Shown here in pieces: positions 34,539 to 43,633 of a DNA stretch of 64,000 nt. The notes under the pieces were generated by a model that was not told where the DNA came from, did no database searches, and saw nothing but the letters and a program-made list of their open reading frames with translations. This stretch comes from Martinezella rhizogenes (GTDB taxonomy: Bacteria; Pseudomonadota; Alphaproteobacteria; Rhizobiales; Rhizobiaceae), in the NCBI GenBank assembly GCA_013322215.1, contig JAAMEZ010000036.1:930001-994000 (forward strand), written 5' to 3'. The position numbers were made by a program, and so were the translations under genes. Position 1 is the stretch's first letter. Every line of letters begins with the position of its first letter.

Positions 34539-35375
34539 ATGTTTCGATTTTCAATGTCACGCGGCCTGCTCGCCGCTTCGCTTCTATCCTTGACGACATC
34601 AGTCGCTCTCGCTCAATCCTGCACGCCGAAGGTCGCGGCAGGTGATCTGACTACCCCCGGCAAACTCGTCATGTCGACGAACCCGACCTTGCCGCCTCTG
34701 CAATTCGTCGATTCCAGCGGCGACCTGAAAGGCATGCGCATCGAACTTGGCACCGAGATCGCCAAACGTCTCTGCCTTGAGCCCGAATATATTCGCATCG
34801 AGTTTTCGGCCATGGTGCCGGGCTTGCAGTCCGGGCGCTGGGATATGATCGATACCGGCATCTTCTTTACCGAAGAACGAGCCAAGATCATGCAGATGAT
34901 TCCTTACGAGGATCAGGCGATCAGTGTCTCCGTCGCGCCCGGTTACGACAAGAAGATCGCTGCCAAGGACGATCTGGCCGGCATGACGATCGGTGTGGAA
35001 ATCGGCGGCTTCGAGGAAACCAAGACGCGTCTGCTGGACAAGGAACTGCGGGATGCTGGCAAGCCGGGCCTGACGATCCAGACCTTTGACAATTTCGCGC
35101 TCGCCTACCAGGCCCTTCGCGCCGGTCAGGTTCAAGGCGTGGTCTCGATCGATGCCGTTGCAAAGGACTACGATGCGCGCGGCGACTTCAAGCGCGCCCT
35201 GAGTGGCCTCTATCCTGCCCCCGTCGCTCTTGCCTTCAAAAACTCCAAGCTTGCCGATGCCGTTTCGGCGACCTTGAAGGAAATGAAGGCCGATGGTTCG
35301 CTAAAGACATTGTTCGACAAGTATGGCTTGCCGATGGTGACGGGCGACTATTCCGTAAAGGGACCCGGCCGCTGA
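34539..35375 (+). CDS. Amino-acid ABC importer, periplasmic binding protein (catabolic operon)
   Basis: 278 residues of the SBP_bac_3 family. A signal peptide (FRFSMSRGLLAASLLSLTTSVALAQS) precedes a lobe with GKLVMSTNPTLPPLQFVDSSGDLKGMRIELGTEIAKRLCLEPEYIRIEF and SGRWDMIDTGIFFTEERAKIMQMIPYE. Two Cys (CTPK near the mature start and RLCLEP) could form a disulphide. It feeds the permease at 35446 and the ATPase at 39966; the metabolic genes in the same operon suggest its ligand is their substrate. Confidence 0.88.
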   Translation: MFRFSMSRGLLAASLLSLTTSVALAQSCTPKVAAGDLTTPGKLVMSTNPTLPPLQFVDSSGDLKGMRIELGTEIAKRLCLEPEYIRIEFSAMVPGLQSGRWDMIDTGIFFTEERAKIMQMIPYEDQAISVSVAPGYDKKIAAKDDLAGMTIGVEIGGFEETKTRLLDKELRDAGKPGLTIQTFDNFALAYQALRAGQVQGVVSIDAVAKDYDARGDFKRALSGLYPAPVALAFKNSKLADAVSATLKEMKADGSLKTLFDKYGLPMVTGDYSVKGPGR

Positions 35376-35403
35376 TTGGACTGATCGGTCCATCGGAAGG
35401 GCT

Positions 35404-35424
35404 GCGCGCGGCTTGGTCGCGCGC
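35404..35424 (+). repeat. Hairpin between binding-protein and permease genes
   Basis: GCGCGCG (35404-35410) and CGCGCGC (35418-35424) form a 7-bp stem, extendable by a G-T pair, around a short loop. It lies in the 70-base gap after the binding-protein stop, the same place as the hairpin at 30767 in the other importer. Confidence 0.5.
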
Positions 35425-35445
35425 TTCGGAAGGAAGGTTACGTTC

Positions 35446-36138
35446 ATGCAGCTTTGGAGCTGGTCGGGTTTCTTCGGATACCTCTTCAACCCGTTCATTC
35501 TCGGGGGTGTCTTCACCACTATATGGCTGACGGTGGTCTCGCTGAGTGCAGGCCTGATCCTCGGATTTGCCTTGGCATTGATGCGGCGTTCCAAGGCGCG
35601 TTTGGTTCAGCTGGTAGCCAAGGTCTATATCTGGCTTTTCCGCGGCACGCCCTTGCTTGTCCAACTGATCGCCATCTACACGGCATTGCCGCAGTTCGGC
35701 ATCCGCTTTTCGGTTGTCGAGGCGGCACTGATCGGGCTAGCGCTCAACGAGGCAGCCTATCTGGCCGAGATCATTCGTGCCGGTATCGAAGCCGTTCCCG
35801 AAGGGCAGGCGAGAGCCGCACGCGCGCTCGGCATGACCGAGCGGCAGATCATGCGTCATATCGTTATGCCGCAGGCGTTCAAGGTGATCATTCCGCCGCT
35901 TGGAAATTCGGTCAACGGTCTTCTCAAAACGACGTCGGTGACCTCGGTCATCTCCATGGAAGAACTTCTGCGCCGCACCCAGGTCCTCATCCAGGAGCGC
36001 TTCATGGTGCTGGAGCTCTTCTCGGTAGCTGCCATCTACTACCTCCTTTTGACCACGCTCTGGGACTTTTTCCAGAGCCACATCGAGAAACGCTTCGGTC
36101 AGGCAGACTCCCGGCTGTCCATGACGGAAAAGCGCTAG
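35446..36138 (+). CDS. Amino-acid ABC importer, permease (catabolic operon)
   Basis: 230 residues, HisM/HisQ-type, about five helices. RGTPLLVQLIAIYTALPQFGIRF, AEIIRAGIEAVPEGQARAARALGMTERQIMRHIVMPQAFKVIIPPLGNSVNGLLKTTSVTSVI are family hallmarks. ATG 35446 follows AGGAAGG. Only one permease gene is present in this importer, so it probably forms a homodimer. Confidence 0.9.
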   Translation: MQLWSWSGFFGYLFNPFILGGVFTTIWLTVVSLSAGLILGFALALMRRSKARLVQLVAKVYIWLFRGTPLLVQLIAIYTALPQFGIRFSVVEAALIGLALNEAAYLAEIIRAGIEAVPEGQARAARALGMTERQIMRHIVMPQAFKVIIPPLGNSVNGLLKTTSVTSVISMEELLRRTQVLIQERFMVLELFSVAAIYYLLLTTLWDFFQSHIEKRFGQADSRLSMTEKR

Positions 36139-36154
36139 AAGCAGGATAATCGAC

Positions 36155-37045
36155 ATGACCAAGAAATTTCGCGGTGTCTATACCGTGATGATCACGCCGC
36201 TGGACGAGCATGGCGCGGTGGATCTGAAAGCGCTCGCCGCCTTCACCGATTGGCAGGTTCGCCAAGGCATCCACGGATTGATACCGTTGGGGTCGACGGG
36301 AGAATTTCTCTCGCTCAGCGAGGACGAGCGCGACGGCGTCGCACGCACGGTGATCGAAACCGTGGCCGGCCGCGTGCCGGTGCTGATCGGCGCCGGTGCG
36401 GAAGACACGCGGGAATGTGTTCGTCTGAGCCGCAAGGCGGAAGCGATGGGTGCCGACGGCGTCATGATTATCCCGCCTTTTTATTCGACCCCGACCGATG
36501 ACGAACTGGTGCACCACTATCGCACTGTCGCATCATCGATCTCCATTCCCATCATGGTCTACAACAATCCCGCAACGGCCAATGTCGACCTGAAGCCGGA
36601 GCTGGTCGAGCGGATCGCTGAAATCGACGGCTGTGACTATATCAAGGAGTCGACGCTGGAGGTCACGCGCGTGCGTGATATCATCCGGCTTGCAGGCGAC
36701 AATATGACGGTTTTCGGCGGCATTCTCGGCTTCGAATCCTTCGTCATGGGTGCGCAGGGCTGGGTGGCGGTCGCTTCCAACGTTGCTCCAGGGCCGATGG
36801 CGCGCATTTTCGAATTGGTGGCCGACGAAAAGAAGATCGACGAGGCCCGCGCCCTTTATCTGCACTGGCTGCCGATCATTCAGGCCGTCGGCGGGCAGGC
36901 CTATGTCGCCGGTTCGAAGTCGCTGTTGCGGCATATGGGTTTTGGCGCCGGTGCGCCGCGCCCGCCGCGTCTGCCTCTCCCCGCCGAACAGGATGCGGCC
37001 ATGAAAAAACTGGTTCAGGATTTCAGCCTGAAATTCGACGCCTGA
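36155..37045 (+). CDS. DapA-family lyase/deaminase
   Basis: 296 residues of the dihydrodipicolinate synthase/N-acetylneuraminate lyase family, a TIM barrel. The phosphate- or carboxylate-binding GSTGE is at 47-50 region, the catalytic Tyr is Tyr136 in VYNNPA, and the Schiff-base Lys is Lys164 in YIKES. The family includes DHDPS, aldolases and the deaminase of hydroxyproline breakdown (acting on 1-pyrroline-4-hydroxy-2-carboxylate). Since it is followed three bases later by a fused amine dehydrogenase like those for D-hydroxyproline or opines, and true DHDPS would not be expected in such a place, a catabolic deaminase or aldolase role is more likely. The exact substrate is not determined. Confidence 0.85.
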   Translation: MTKKFRGVYTVMITPLDEHGAVDLKALAAFTDWQVRQGIHGLIPLGSTGEFLSLSEDERDGVARTVIETVAGRVPVLIGAGAEDTRECVRLSRKAEAMGADGVMIIPPFYSTPTDDELVHHYRTVASSISIPIMVYNNPATANVDLKPELVERIAEIDGCDYIKESTLEVTRVRDIIRLAGDNMTVFGGILGFESFVMGAQGWVAVASNVAPGPMARIFELVADEKKIDEARALYLHWLPIIQAVGGQAYVAGSKSLLRHMGFGAGAPRPPRLPLPAEQDAAMKKLVQDFSLKFDA

Positions 37046-37047
37046 GG

Positions 37048-39969
37048 ATGCCATCCGTGTCAACCGCTCCTCGATCAGTGGCTGAATCGACCATCGAATT
37101 CTTCGTCGATGGCCGTTCTCGTCATGCCGAGCGCGGCATGACGATTGCCGCGGCGATCGAGGCTGGCGGGCAGCACGGTTTCTCGCGCGGATTGAAGGGC
37201 GAAGCGCGAGGGCTCTTTTGCGGCATGGGTGCTTGTCAGGATTGTCTCGTGACGGTCGACGGTAAAACCAGCCAACGCGCCTGCATGACGATCGTCGAGG
37301 CCGGCATGCAGGTCCACAAGCCATCTTCGCGTCCGGCTATCGCGTCGAGGGACATTGCAGATCTCTGTAACGTCCCTGGGTCGATCGCGACCATCGAGAT
37401 GGATTTGCTGGTCATTGGCGCTGGCCCAGCCGGCCTTGCGGCTGCAGAAGCGGCTGCAAGCGCTGGTGCCAAGGTCACGGTCGTTGATGAACGCAAGATT
37501 GCAGGCGGCCAATATTATAAACAGCCTGCGACGTCGACAGCCGTGGCGCAGCTGGAACACGATGCGCAGGCCCGCGAAGGACTGAACCTGATCCGAAGTG
37601 CCGGCGAGGCCGGAGCGACCCTGATCGGCGAAACGGTCGTCTGGGGCGCTGAAAACGGTGAAGGTGGCACCATCATTGCCTGCTACAACCCGTCGGGCGC
37701 ATTCTATTGCAAGCCTCGAATGATCGTGATTGCAACCGGTGCCTACGAGCGGCCATACCCGGTGCCGGGCTGGACGCGTGCGGGCGTCATGACCACAGGG
37801 GCGGCGCAGACCCTCCTTAGAAGCTACGGCACGGTACCTCGCGGCAGGATCCTGATTGCCGGCAACGGGCCTCTTAATATCCAGGTCGCCAACGAGATCC
37901 GCAGGGCGGGCGGCACGGTGGTCGCGCTGGTCGAAGCCGCAGCGTCGCCATGGTCGAAGCCTTTCGAAGCCTTGAGTTTATTGAAGCTCGGTGGCGGCCT
38001 TGCCATCCACGGTGCCCGGCAGCTTGCGACTTTGCAGGCAGCCGGTATCCCAATCTGCTGGGAAAGCAGGATTGCCTCCATCGATGGACCCGCCGGCGTC
38101 CACTCAGTCATCATGTCCGGCCCGAAAGGTGACAAGACACTGGATGCCGATACTGTCCTGATCGGCGGCGGCTTTGCCTCCTCGAACGAGCTTGCGCGCC
38201 TGCTTGGCTGTGGCCACGCGGTCGCTGGTGGCGATCTGGTGGTTCAGGGTGCCGATGACGGCGAGACCACGCTTCCTCACATCCATGTCGTCGGCGAGGC
38301 CGCCCGCTTTGGCGGTGCTCATATCGCCAAAGCACAGGGCCGGCTGGCCGGGCTCGCGGTTGCGCGCAAGCTGGGTCTTGGCGGCGCACCCGATCGTGAG
38401 GCAGAGCGCAGGCTTGCCCGCCATCGCACCTTCCAGGCTGCTCTGTGGAAGGCTTTCGAGCCGGCAACCGTCGATCGAGGCGAGACGCTTGCCGATGGGA
38501 CGATCATTTGTCGCTGCGAAGGTGTAGCGGCGGGCACTTTAAAGGCGATCATTGCAAAAGGCGCAGCGGATATCGCCACGTTGAAACGACTTTCGCGTGC
38601 TGGCATGGGACGCTGCCAGAGCCGTTATTGTGGTCATGTGCTGGCTAAGGTCGCAGGCGAGAGGCGCAACGCCGGAGAGACGCAGGGTTTTTTGGCGCCG
38701 CAAATGCCGTTGCGACCCATTCCGCTGGCCGCGCTCGCTGTCGAAAAGCCCGAATGGGGAGGGCACAAGCGGGCAATGTTGTCCGAGAGGCAGCCGTTGC
38801 AATCGGCTGAGCCTTTGCCGTTCCGTGAAACATCGACATTGGTAATCGGGGCAGGGATCGCCGGTCTATCGACCGCGCTTTTCCTGGCGCGAGAAGGTGA
38901 GGACGTTGCGGTTGTCGAACGCGCCTTTGCCAATTCGCTTGCCTCCGGAGGCAATGCCGGCAGCTTGCATGCGCAGCTTCTATCCTTCGATCACGGCGTG
39001 CGCGCCGAAGGTGGTGGCGGGCCGGCGGCCCAGACGCTGCCCTTGCAGCGCGATTCCATCGCCCTTTGGGCCGCCTTGCAGCGGGAGCTCGGTTGCGATT
39101 TTGAGATGAAGGTGACCGGCGGCCTGATGGTTGCCGAGAGCGAGGCGCATATGCGCTTCCTTGCCGATAAGGTCGTCGTCGAGCAACGCGCCGGTATCGA
39201 GTGCCGTCTGATCGATCGAGACGAGTTGCGGTCTTTGGAGCCGGCATTGTCACCCGCATTCGTCGGGGCTGCCTATTGTCCACAGGAAGGCAAGATCAAC
39301 CCGCTCGTCGCGACCCAGCATATCCTCGATGCCGCGCGTGCAAAGGGAGCCCGCATCATCGAGAAATGCGAAGTCGTCGCCATCACTGCTGCGGCGTCCG
39401 GCTTTGAGGTACGGACATCGCGCGGCATCATCAGGGCGAAACGCATCGTCAATGCGGCCGGCGCCTTTTCTTCGCGCATCGGTGCCATGCTCGGGCTAGA
39501 CATTCCCGTGTTCGGCGCACCGTTGCAGATGGTCGTCACAGAGGCTGCTGCCCCGCTGATATCCTGCCTAGTCGCCCATGCGGACCGGCATCTGACCCTG
39601 AAGCAGGCGAGCAACGGCAATTTCATCATCGGCGGCGGCTGGACAGCAGGCCTTGATCCGGTGCATCAGCATCCTCGCACGCTGCTGTCGAGCCTTGAGG
39701 GCAATCTCTGGGTGGCCCAGCATGTGGTTCCGGCGCTGCGCAAGCTGCACGTCATCCGCAGCTGGGCGGCGATGAACATCAATATCGACGGCGCCCCCAT
39801 CCTTGGTGAACATCCGCTGCAGCCCGGCTTCTTCAACGCCGTGACCTCCAACGGCTATACACTCGGCCCCCTGGTCGGCCAGCTTACCGCGCAGATCGTC
39901 CTTGGCCGCGAGACCGGCAGGGCGTTGCAACCCTTTTCCATCACTCGTTTTACGAAAGGCCGCTCATGA
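37048..39969 (+). CDS. Fused three-part amine dehydrogenase (HcnABC/OoxAB-like)
   Basis: 973 residues joining what are normally two or three subunits. Residues 1-105 form a [2Fe-2S] ferredoxin-like domain (Cys58, Cys63, Cys66 and Cys79 in LFCGMGACQDC and RACM). Residues about 118-475 are an NAD(P)/FAD-type oxidoreductase starting with VIGAGPAGLAA (Gly124-Gly129). A BFD-like [2Fe-2S] segment has Cys488, Cys490, Cys523 and Cys528. After a linker (about 550-595), a DAO-type FAD domain starts VIGAGIAGLST (Gly601-Gly606). The same parts are separate in HcnABC (hydrogen cyanide synthase), opine oxidases and D-hydroxyproline dehydrogenases. The DAO part would oxidise a secondary amine or D-amino acid and pass electrons through the clusters. 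HCN production is not suggested by context; catabolism is. Confidence 0.88.
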   Translation: MPSVSTAPRSVAESTIEFFVDGRSRHAERGMTIAAAIEAGGQHGFSRGLKGEARGLFCGMGACQDCLVTVDGKTSQRACMTIVEAGMQVHKPSSRPAIASRDIADLCNVPGSIATIEMDLLVIGAGPAGLAAAEAAASAGAKVTVVDERKIAGGQYYKQPATSTAVAQLEHDAQAREGLNLIRSAGEAGATLIGETVVWGAENGEGGTIIACYNPSGAFYCKPRMIVIATGAYERPYPVPGWTRAGVMTTGAAQTLLRSYGTVPRGRILIAGNGPLNIQVANEIRRAGGTVVALVEAAASPWSKPFEALSLLKLGGGLAIHGARQLATLQAAGIPICWESRIASIDGPAGVHSVIMSGPKGDKTLDADTVLIGGGFASSNELARLLGCGHAVAGGDLVVQGADDGETTLPHIHVVGEAARFGGAHIAKAQGRLAGLAVARKLGLGGAPDREAERRLARHRTFQAALWKAFEPATVDRGETLADGTIICRCEGVAAGTLKAIIAKGAADIATLKRLSRAGMGRCQSRYCGHVLAKVAGERRNAGETQGFLAPQMPLRPIPLAALAVEKPEWGGHKRAMLSERQPLQSAEPLPFRETSTLVIGAGIAGLSTALFLAREGEDVAVVERAFANSLASGGNAGSLHAQLLSFDHGVRAEGGGGPAAQTLPLQRDSIALWAALQRELGCDFEMKVTGGLMVAESEAHMRFLADKVVVEQRAGIECRLIDRDELRSLEPALSPAFVGAAYCPQEGKINPLVATQHILDAARAKGARIIEKCEVVAITAAASGFEVRTSRGIIRAKRIVNAAGAFSSRIGAMLGLDIPVFGAPLQMVVTEAAAPLISCLVAHADRHLTLKQASNGNFIIGGGWTAGLDPVHQHPRTLLSSLEGNLWVAQHVVPALRKLHVIRSWAAMNINIDGAPILGEHPLQPGFFNAVTSNGYTLGPLVGQLTAQIVLGRETGRALQPFSITRFTKGRS

Positions 39970-40694
39970 TCGAGATCAACGGCGTCTCCAAATTCTACGG
40001 CACCTCTCAGGTCCTGAAGAACTGCAGCGTCAAGGTCGAGCGCGGCGAGATCGTCGTGGTGTGCGGCCCATCCGGTTCGGGCAAGTCGACCTTGATCAAA
40101 TGCGTCAACGGCCTGGAGCCCTTCCAGGAGGGGTCCATCCAGGTTCACGGGATCGAGGTGGGCGATCCGAAAACGGATCTGCCGAACCTGCGTACGCGCG
40201 TCGGCATGGTTTTCCAGAATTTCGAGCTCTTCGCGCATCTCAGCATCCTCGACAACATCATGCTGGCTCAAAAGATCGTGCTCGGACGTAGCCCGGCGAT
40301 GGCCGAAGCCAAGGCCATGCAACTGCTCGACCGCGTCGGCCTGATCGATCATGCGAAGAAGTTTCCAAGCCAGCTTTCCGGCGGCCAGCAGCAGCGCGTG
40401 GCCATAGCCCGCGCGCTCGCCATGGACCCCTTGGCGATGCTTTTCGACGAGCCGACATCTGCGCTTGATCCGGAAATGGTGTCCGAGGTGCTTGACGTCA
40501 TGACGGGCCTGGCAAGGGACGGAATGACGATGATGGTGGTGACCCATGAGATGGGTTTTGCCCGCCGTGTGGCCACCCGCGTCATCTTCGTCGACCAGGG
40601 CGAGATCGTTGAAGACAGGCCGAGTGAAGAATTCTTCACCGCTAGTCACAATCCGAGAACGGAAGCCTTTCTCGGCAAGATCCTCCGGCACTGA
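39966..40694 (+). CDS. Amino-acid ABC importer, ATP-binding subunit (catabolic operon)
   Basis: 242 residues. Walker A (GPSGSGKST), Q-loop (GMVFQNFELFAHLS), signature (LSGGQQQRVAIARA), Walker B (AMLFDEPTSALD) and H-loop (VTHEM) are complete. The ATG overlaps the dehydrogenase stop (ATGA). It serves the permease at 35446; the metabolic genes are placed between the two transporter parts, which shows co-expression of uptake and breakdown. Confidence 0.92.
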   Translation: MIEINGVSKFYGTSQVLKNCSVKVERGEIVVVCGPSGSGKSTLIKCVNGLEPFQEGSIQVHGIEVGDPKTDLPNLRTRVGMVFQNFELFAHLSILDNIMLAQKIVLGRSPAMAEAKAMQLLDRVGLIDHAKKFPSQLSGGQQQRVAIARALAMDPLAMLFDEPTSALDPEMVSEVLDVMTGLARDGMTMMVVTHEMGFARRVATRVIFVDQGEIVEDRPSEEFFTASHNPRTEAFLGKILRH

Positions 40695-40776
40695 TGGATG
40701 CCCGCGTGCCGCGGAAACCATACGGCTGCTGTCGGACTCGACCACAACAGAGATAACCAGAGCAAGAGAGAGTGGA

Positions 40777-41193
40777 ATGAAACTGAAGATCACTGCCGGC
40801 CCGTTTGAATTCGATGCCATGCTGGAGACGGCAAAGGCGCCCAAGACCTGCGAGGCATTTATGAAGGCGATGCCCTTCGAAGGAAAAATCGTCCATGTGC
40901 GCTGGTCGGGTGAGGGCGTGTGGATTCCGCTTGGGGAGCGAGATTTCGGCGTTCCTTACGAGAACCATACCAGCCATCCGGCCCCCGGCCACGTTATCCT
41001 CTATCCCGGCGGTATCAGCGAAACCGAAATCCTGCTCGCCTATGGCGGTGTCGATTTCTCGTCAAAGATGGGGCAGCTCGCCGGAAATCATTTCATCACG
41101 CTCACATCGAACCTCGACAAGCTGCCCGAACTGGGCCGCTTGGTATTATGGGAAGGCGCGCAGAGCATCCGGTTCGAGCAAGTTTCCGCGTAA
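40777..41193 (+). CDS. DUF3830-family (cyclophilin-like) protein
   Basis: 138 residues. The sequence KLKITAGPFEFDAMLETAKAPKTCEAFMKAMPFEGKIVHVRWSGEGVWIPLGE, then PAPGHVILYPGGISETEILLAYGGVDFSSKMGQLAGNHFITL matches DUF3830, a cyclophilin-like beta-barrel family of unknown activity often found in amino-acid and amidohydrolase operons. It is the last gene of the catabolic operon, 82 bases after the ATPase. ATG 40777 with AGAGTGGA nearby. It could be a racemase- or isomerase-like helper, but no function is proven. Confidence 0.8.
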   Translation: MKLKITAGPFEFDAMLETAKAPKTCEAFMKAMPFEGKIVHVRWSGEGVWIPLGERDFGVPYENHTSHPAPGHVILYPGGISETEILLAYGGVDFSSKMGQLAGNHFITLTSNLDKLPELGRLVLWEGAQSIRFEQVSA

Positions 41194-41323
41194 GTTGAAG
41201 CAGACTGTTAGATTCCGGAGCATTTCATCGAGCTGAGGATCCCACTCATGGCCCTTGAACATCTGTGGATACCCCCGTAAGTGCGAGAGAAAATTTCGTC
41301 AAATCTCAAGATCGGTTCCCCAA

Positions 41324-41632
41324 TTACGTGGGCTCCTTTAAATCAGAGGTAAGTGACTTGAAGCGCTTGAGGACATCCCCTGCATACGGGTTCGCACCCA
41401 AGATTGCCTTAAGCACTTCTGGCGCGTCGTGCCGGACCATCTCCACGGCAGACATCAGCGCCTCGAAGCTCTTAGTCGCCATTCGCGTCGGCCTAAGATC
41501 CATTTTCACAAGCAGATTAGCGACGAATTGAAAGCCATGCTGCAAGGCCGCGCGGAGCGAAAGATCGATGCGCTGTGCGACGCAGTCGGCGCTTTGATAC
41601 CCCGCGTCACGCATGCAGAATGTGCCAACCAC
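41324..41632 (-). CDS. Hypothetical protein, uncertain
   Basis: 102 residues from GTG 41632, or 96 from an internal ATG at 41614. The sequence looks protein-like (IDLSLRAALQHGFQFVANLLVKMDLRPTRMATKSFEALMSAVEMV) and helical, but no ribosome site is clear, and a plus-strand frame overlaps it. It might be a small cytoplasmic protein or the fragment of a larger one. I recognise no family. Confidence 0.35.
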   Translation of the reverse strand: MVGTFCMRDAGYQSADCVAQRIDLSLRAALQHGFQFVANLLVKMDLRPTRMATKSFEALMSAVEMVRHDAPEVLKAILGANPYAGDVLKRFKSLTSDLKEPT

Positions 41633-41680
41633 TTCAGAGCCGTCGAATATGACCCGGATTGAACAGGATTTGCTCCAGTT

Positions 41681-43624
41681 TTAATCCGAACTGAGGGCGA
41701 CGGCTGGATGCAGCCGGGATGCCTTGTGTGCTGGCAACAGGCCAAAAAGAAGCCCCGTTAGAAACGAGCAGGCAAGCGCGAGAAGTATAGGACCTGGGGT
41801 AAAGCTCACCGGCAGTCCGGCGAGACGGGCCAGAAGACCGATGCCGATGCCGCATGCAATGCCAATCATCCCGCCAACGATCGAAACGACCAACGTTTCG
41901 GTGATGAACTGCCACAATATATCACGACGACGCGCGCCGGTCGCCATTCTAACGCCGATTTCCCTCGTGCGCTCGCTGACGCTGACAAGCATGATGTTCA
42001 TGATCCCGATTCCACCCACCACCAGCGAGATCGCCGCGACGCATCCCAGGAAGAGCTTCATCGTCGTAAAGGTACTGGCAAAGGTTTCCCTTACCGAGGA
42101 CATATTGGTTACTTGCGTATCCTGGCGCTTGTGGCGCTCATCCAGTAGTTTCTGTATTGCATTCTCGGTGGCTTCGATAGCGGCGCTATCCTCTACCTGA
42201 ACGGTGATGCTGCGGACGTTTCGCGCGCCGAACAGTCTCACGCTGCCGGTTGTCAGCGGTACGAGGACAACGTCGTCCTGGTCGTTTATGCCGGCGCCAG
42301 CTCCCTTTTCCGTCATGACCCCGATCACCTGGAACGGGACCTGGTCAACCAGAACATATTGTCCGATCGGATTTTCGCCTTCCGTAAACAGCGCCTTGGC
42401 AACGGTTTGGCCAAGTGCCGCTACCGGCGCATAAGCGTCGACGTCTTGCTGGTTCAGAAACTCTCCGCGCAGGACCTGCCAGGATTTCGCGGCCGTGAAC
42501 TGGGGTACGATGCCGTTGGCAGTGGTGCGGTAGTCTATGCCGCCGCGGCGGATCGTGACTGCTTTCTGCATTTCCGGCACCGCAAAGGCGACGTTGGGGA
42601 TGGCCAGCATCGCGTCGGCGTCGGCAGATATCAATGTGGCGCCGGCATTGTCGATATTGCCGCGGAAGCTGGCCATGCTCGGGTGCACGATCAGCAGATT
42701 CGAGCCCATTGCCGTGATACGATTCAGGATCGATTCCTGCACGCCCGTTCCGATCGCCAGCATGGCGACGACCGAGCAGACGCCGATGATGATACCAAGC
42801 AGTGTCAGGATGGTCCGGAAGAGATTGGCGCGCAGCGACCGCAGCGCCATTTTGACCGCTTCGCCCATGTCGGCGATCGCCGCCGATCCTTCCACCGCCG
42901 GCTGCTCCGCTAGCGGGGAGCGGACCATGCTCTCCGGTTTCTTTCGTCTCCGATCGCTGACGATCCGGCCGTCATGAAGCTCGATCAGCCGGTCGGCCTG
43001 TTCGGCGATGGACCGTGAATGCGTGACGACGATGATCGTGTGACCCTTGTCGTTCATGCTGCGCAGCAGTGCCATGACATCGCTGCCGCTTGCACTGTCG
43101 AGGGCGCCGGTCGGCTCGTCGGCCAGGATCACGCGGCCACCGTTCATGAGCGCGCGCGCGATCGACACGCGCTGCTGCTGGCCGCCTGAAAGCTGGCTTG
43201 GACGATGATGCAGCCGGTCTGCGAGGTTCAGGGACCGCAGCAGCGCATCGGCGCGCTCGTGTCGCGCCTGCGCAGACATGCCGGAATAAATAGCCGGTAC
43301 TTCGACATTCTCCTTTGCCGTCGCGGTCGCGATGAGATTGTAGCTTTGAAAGACAAAGCCGAAGGTTTTGCGGCGAAGGGTGGCCAAGTCGTCGTCTTGA
43401 AGCTGCGACACGGGCTCGCCGTCGATCCGATACTCACCCCCGCTCGGCTGATCCAGACAGCCGAGAATGTTCATCAATGTCGACTTGCCAGAACCAGACT
43501 GGCCGATGATCGCTACGAATTCGCCGGTAGTGATATCAAGCGAAACATCGTGCAGGACAGCGGTGGAGAGATCGCCGTTCACGTAGCTTTTGGAGATATT
43601 TCTCAGCGAGAGGAGCACAGGCAT
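41681..43624 (-). CDS. macB: MacB-type ABC exporter, ATPase-permease
   Basis: 647 residues. The N-terminal ATPase (about 1-230) has Walker A (GQSGSGKST), the LolD/MacB-type Q-loop (FVFQSYNLIATATAKENVE), signature (LSGGQQQRVSIARA) and Walker B (VILADEPTGALD). Then come one membrane helix (about 275-300, TILTLLGIIIGVCSVVAML), a periplasmic domain with MSMs like TAMGSNLLIVHP, and three C-terminal helices (FLGCVAAISLVVGGIGIMNIMLVSV, TREIGVRMATGARRRDI, and onward). It pumps substrates from periplasm to outside with MacA and a TolC-like channel. It is nine bases after MacA. The substrate (macrolide, peptide or siderophore-like) is not known. Confidence 0.9.
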   Translation of the reverse strand: MPVLLSLRNISKSYVNGDLSTAVLHDVSLDITTGEFVAIIGQSGSGKSTLMNILGCLDQPSGGEYRIDGEPVSQLQDDDLATLRRKTFGFVFQSYNLIATATAKENVEVPAIYSGMSAQARHERADALLRSLNLADRLHHRPSQLSGGQQQRVSIARALMNGGRVILADEPTGALDSASGSDVMALLRSMNDKGHTIIVVTHSRSIAEQADRLIELHDGRIVSDRRRKKPESMVRSPLAEQPAVEGSAAIADMGEAVKMALRSLRANLFRTILTLLGIIIGVCSVVAMLAIGTGVQESILNRITAMGSNLLIVHPSMASFRGNIDNAGATLISADADAMLAIPNVAFAVPEMQKAVTIRRGGIDYRTTANGIVPQFTAAKSWQVLRGEFLNQQDVDAYAPVAALGQTVAKALFTEGENPIGQYVLVDQVPFQVIGVMTEKGAGAGINDQDDVVLVPLTTGSVRLFGARNVRSITVQVEDSAAIEATENAIQKLLDERHKRQDTQVTNMSSVRETFASTFTTMKLFLGCVAAISLVVGGIGIMNIMLVSVSERTREIGVRMATGARRRDILWQFITETLVVSIVGGMIGIACGIGIGLLARLAGLPVSFTPGPILLALACSFLTGLLFGLLPAHKASRLHPAVALSSD

Positions 43625-43633
43625 CTGCTTCTC

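Noticed and set aside
37048..39969. Hydrogen cyanide synthase as the function of the fused dehydrogenase
   Set aside because: Domain order resembles HcnABC, but the importer, DapA-type enzyme and GntR context fits catabolism of an amine or imino acid better.
39855..40844. 329-codon minus-strand frame opposite the ATPase of the catabolic operon
   Set aside because: Antisense shadow of a clear ABC ATPase; no ribosome site or domain.
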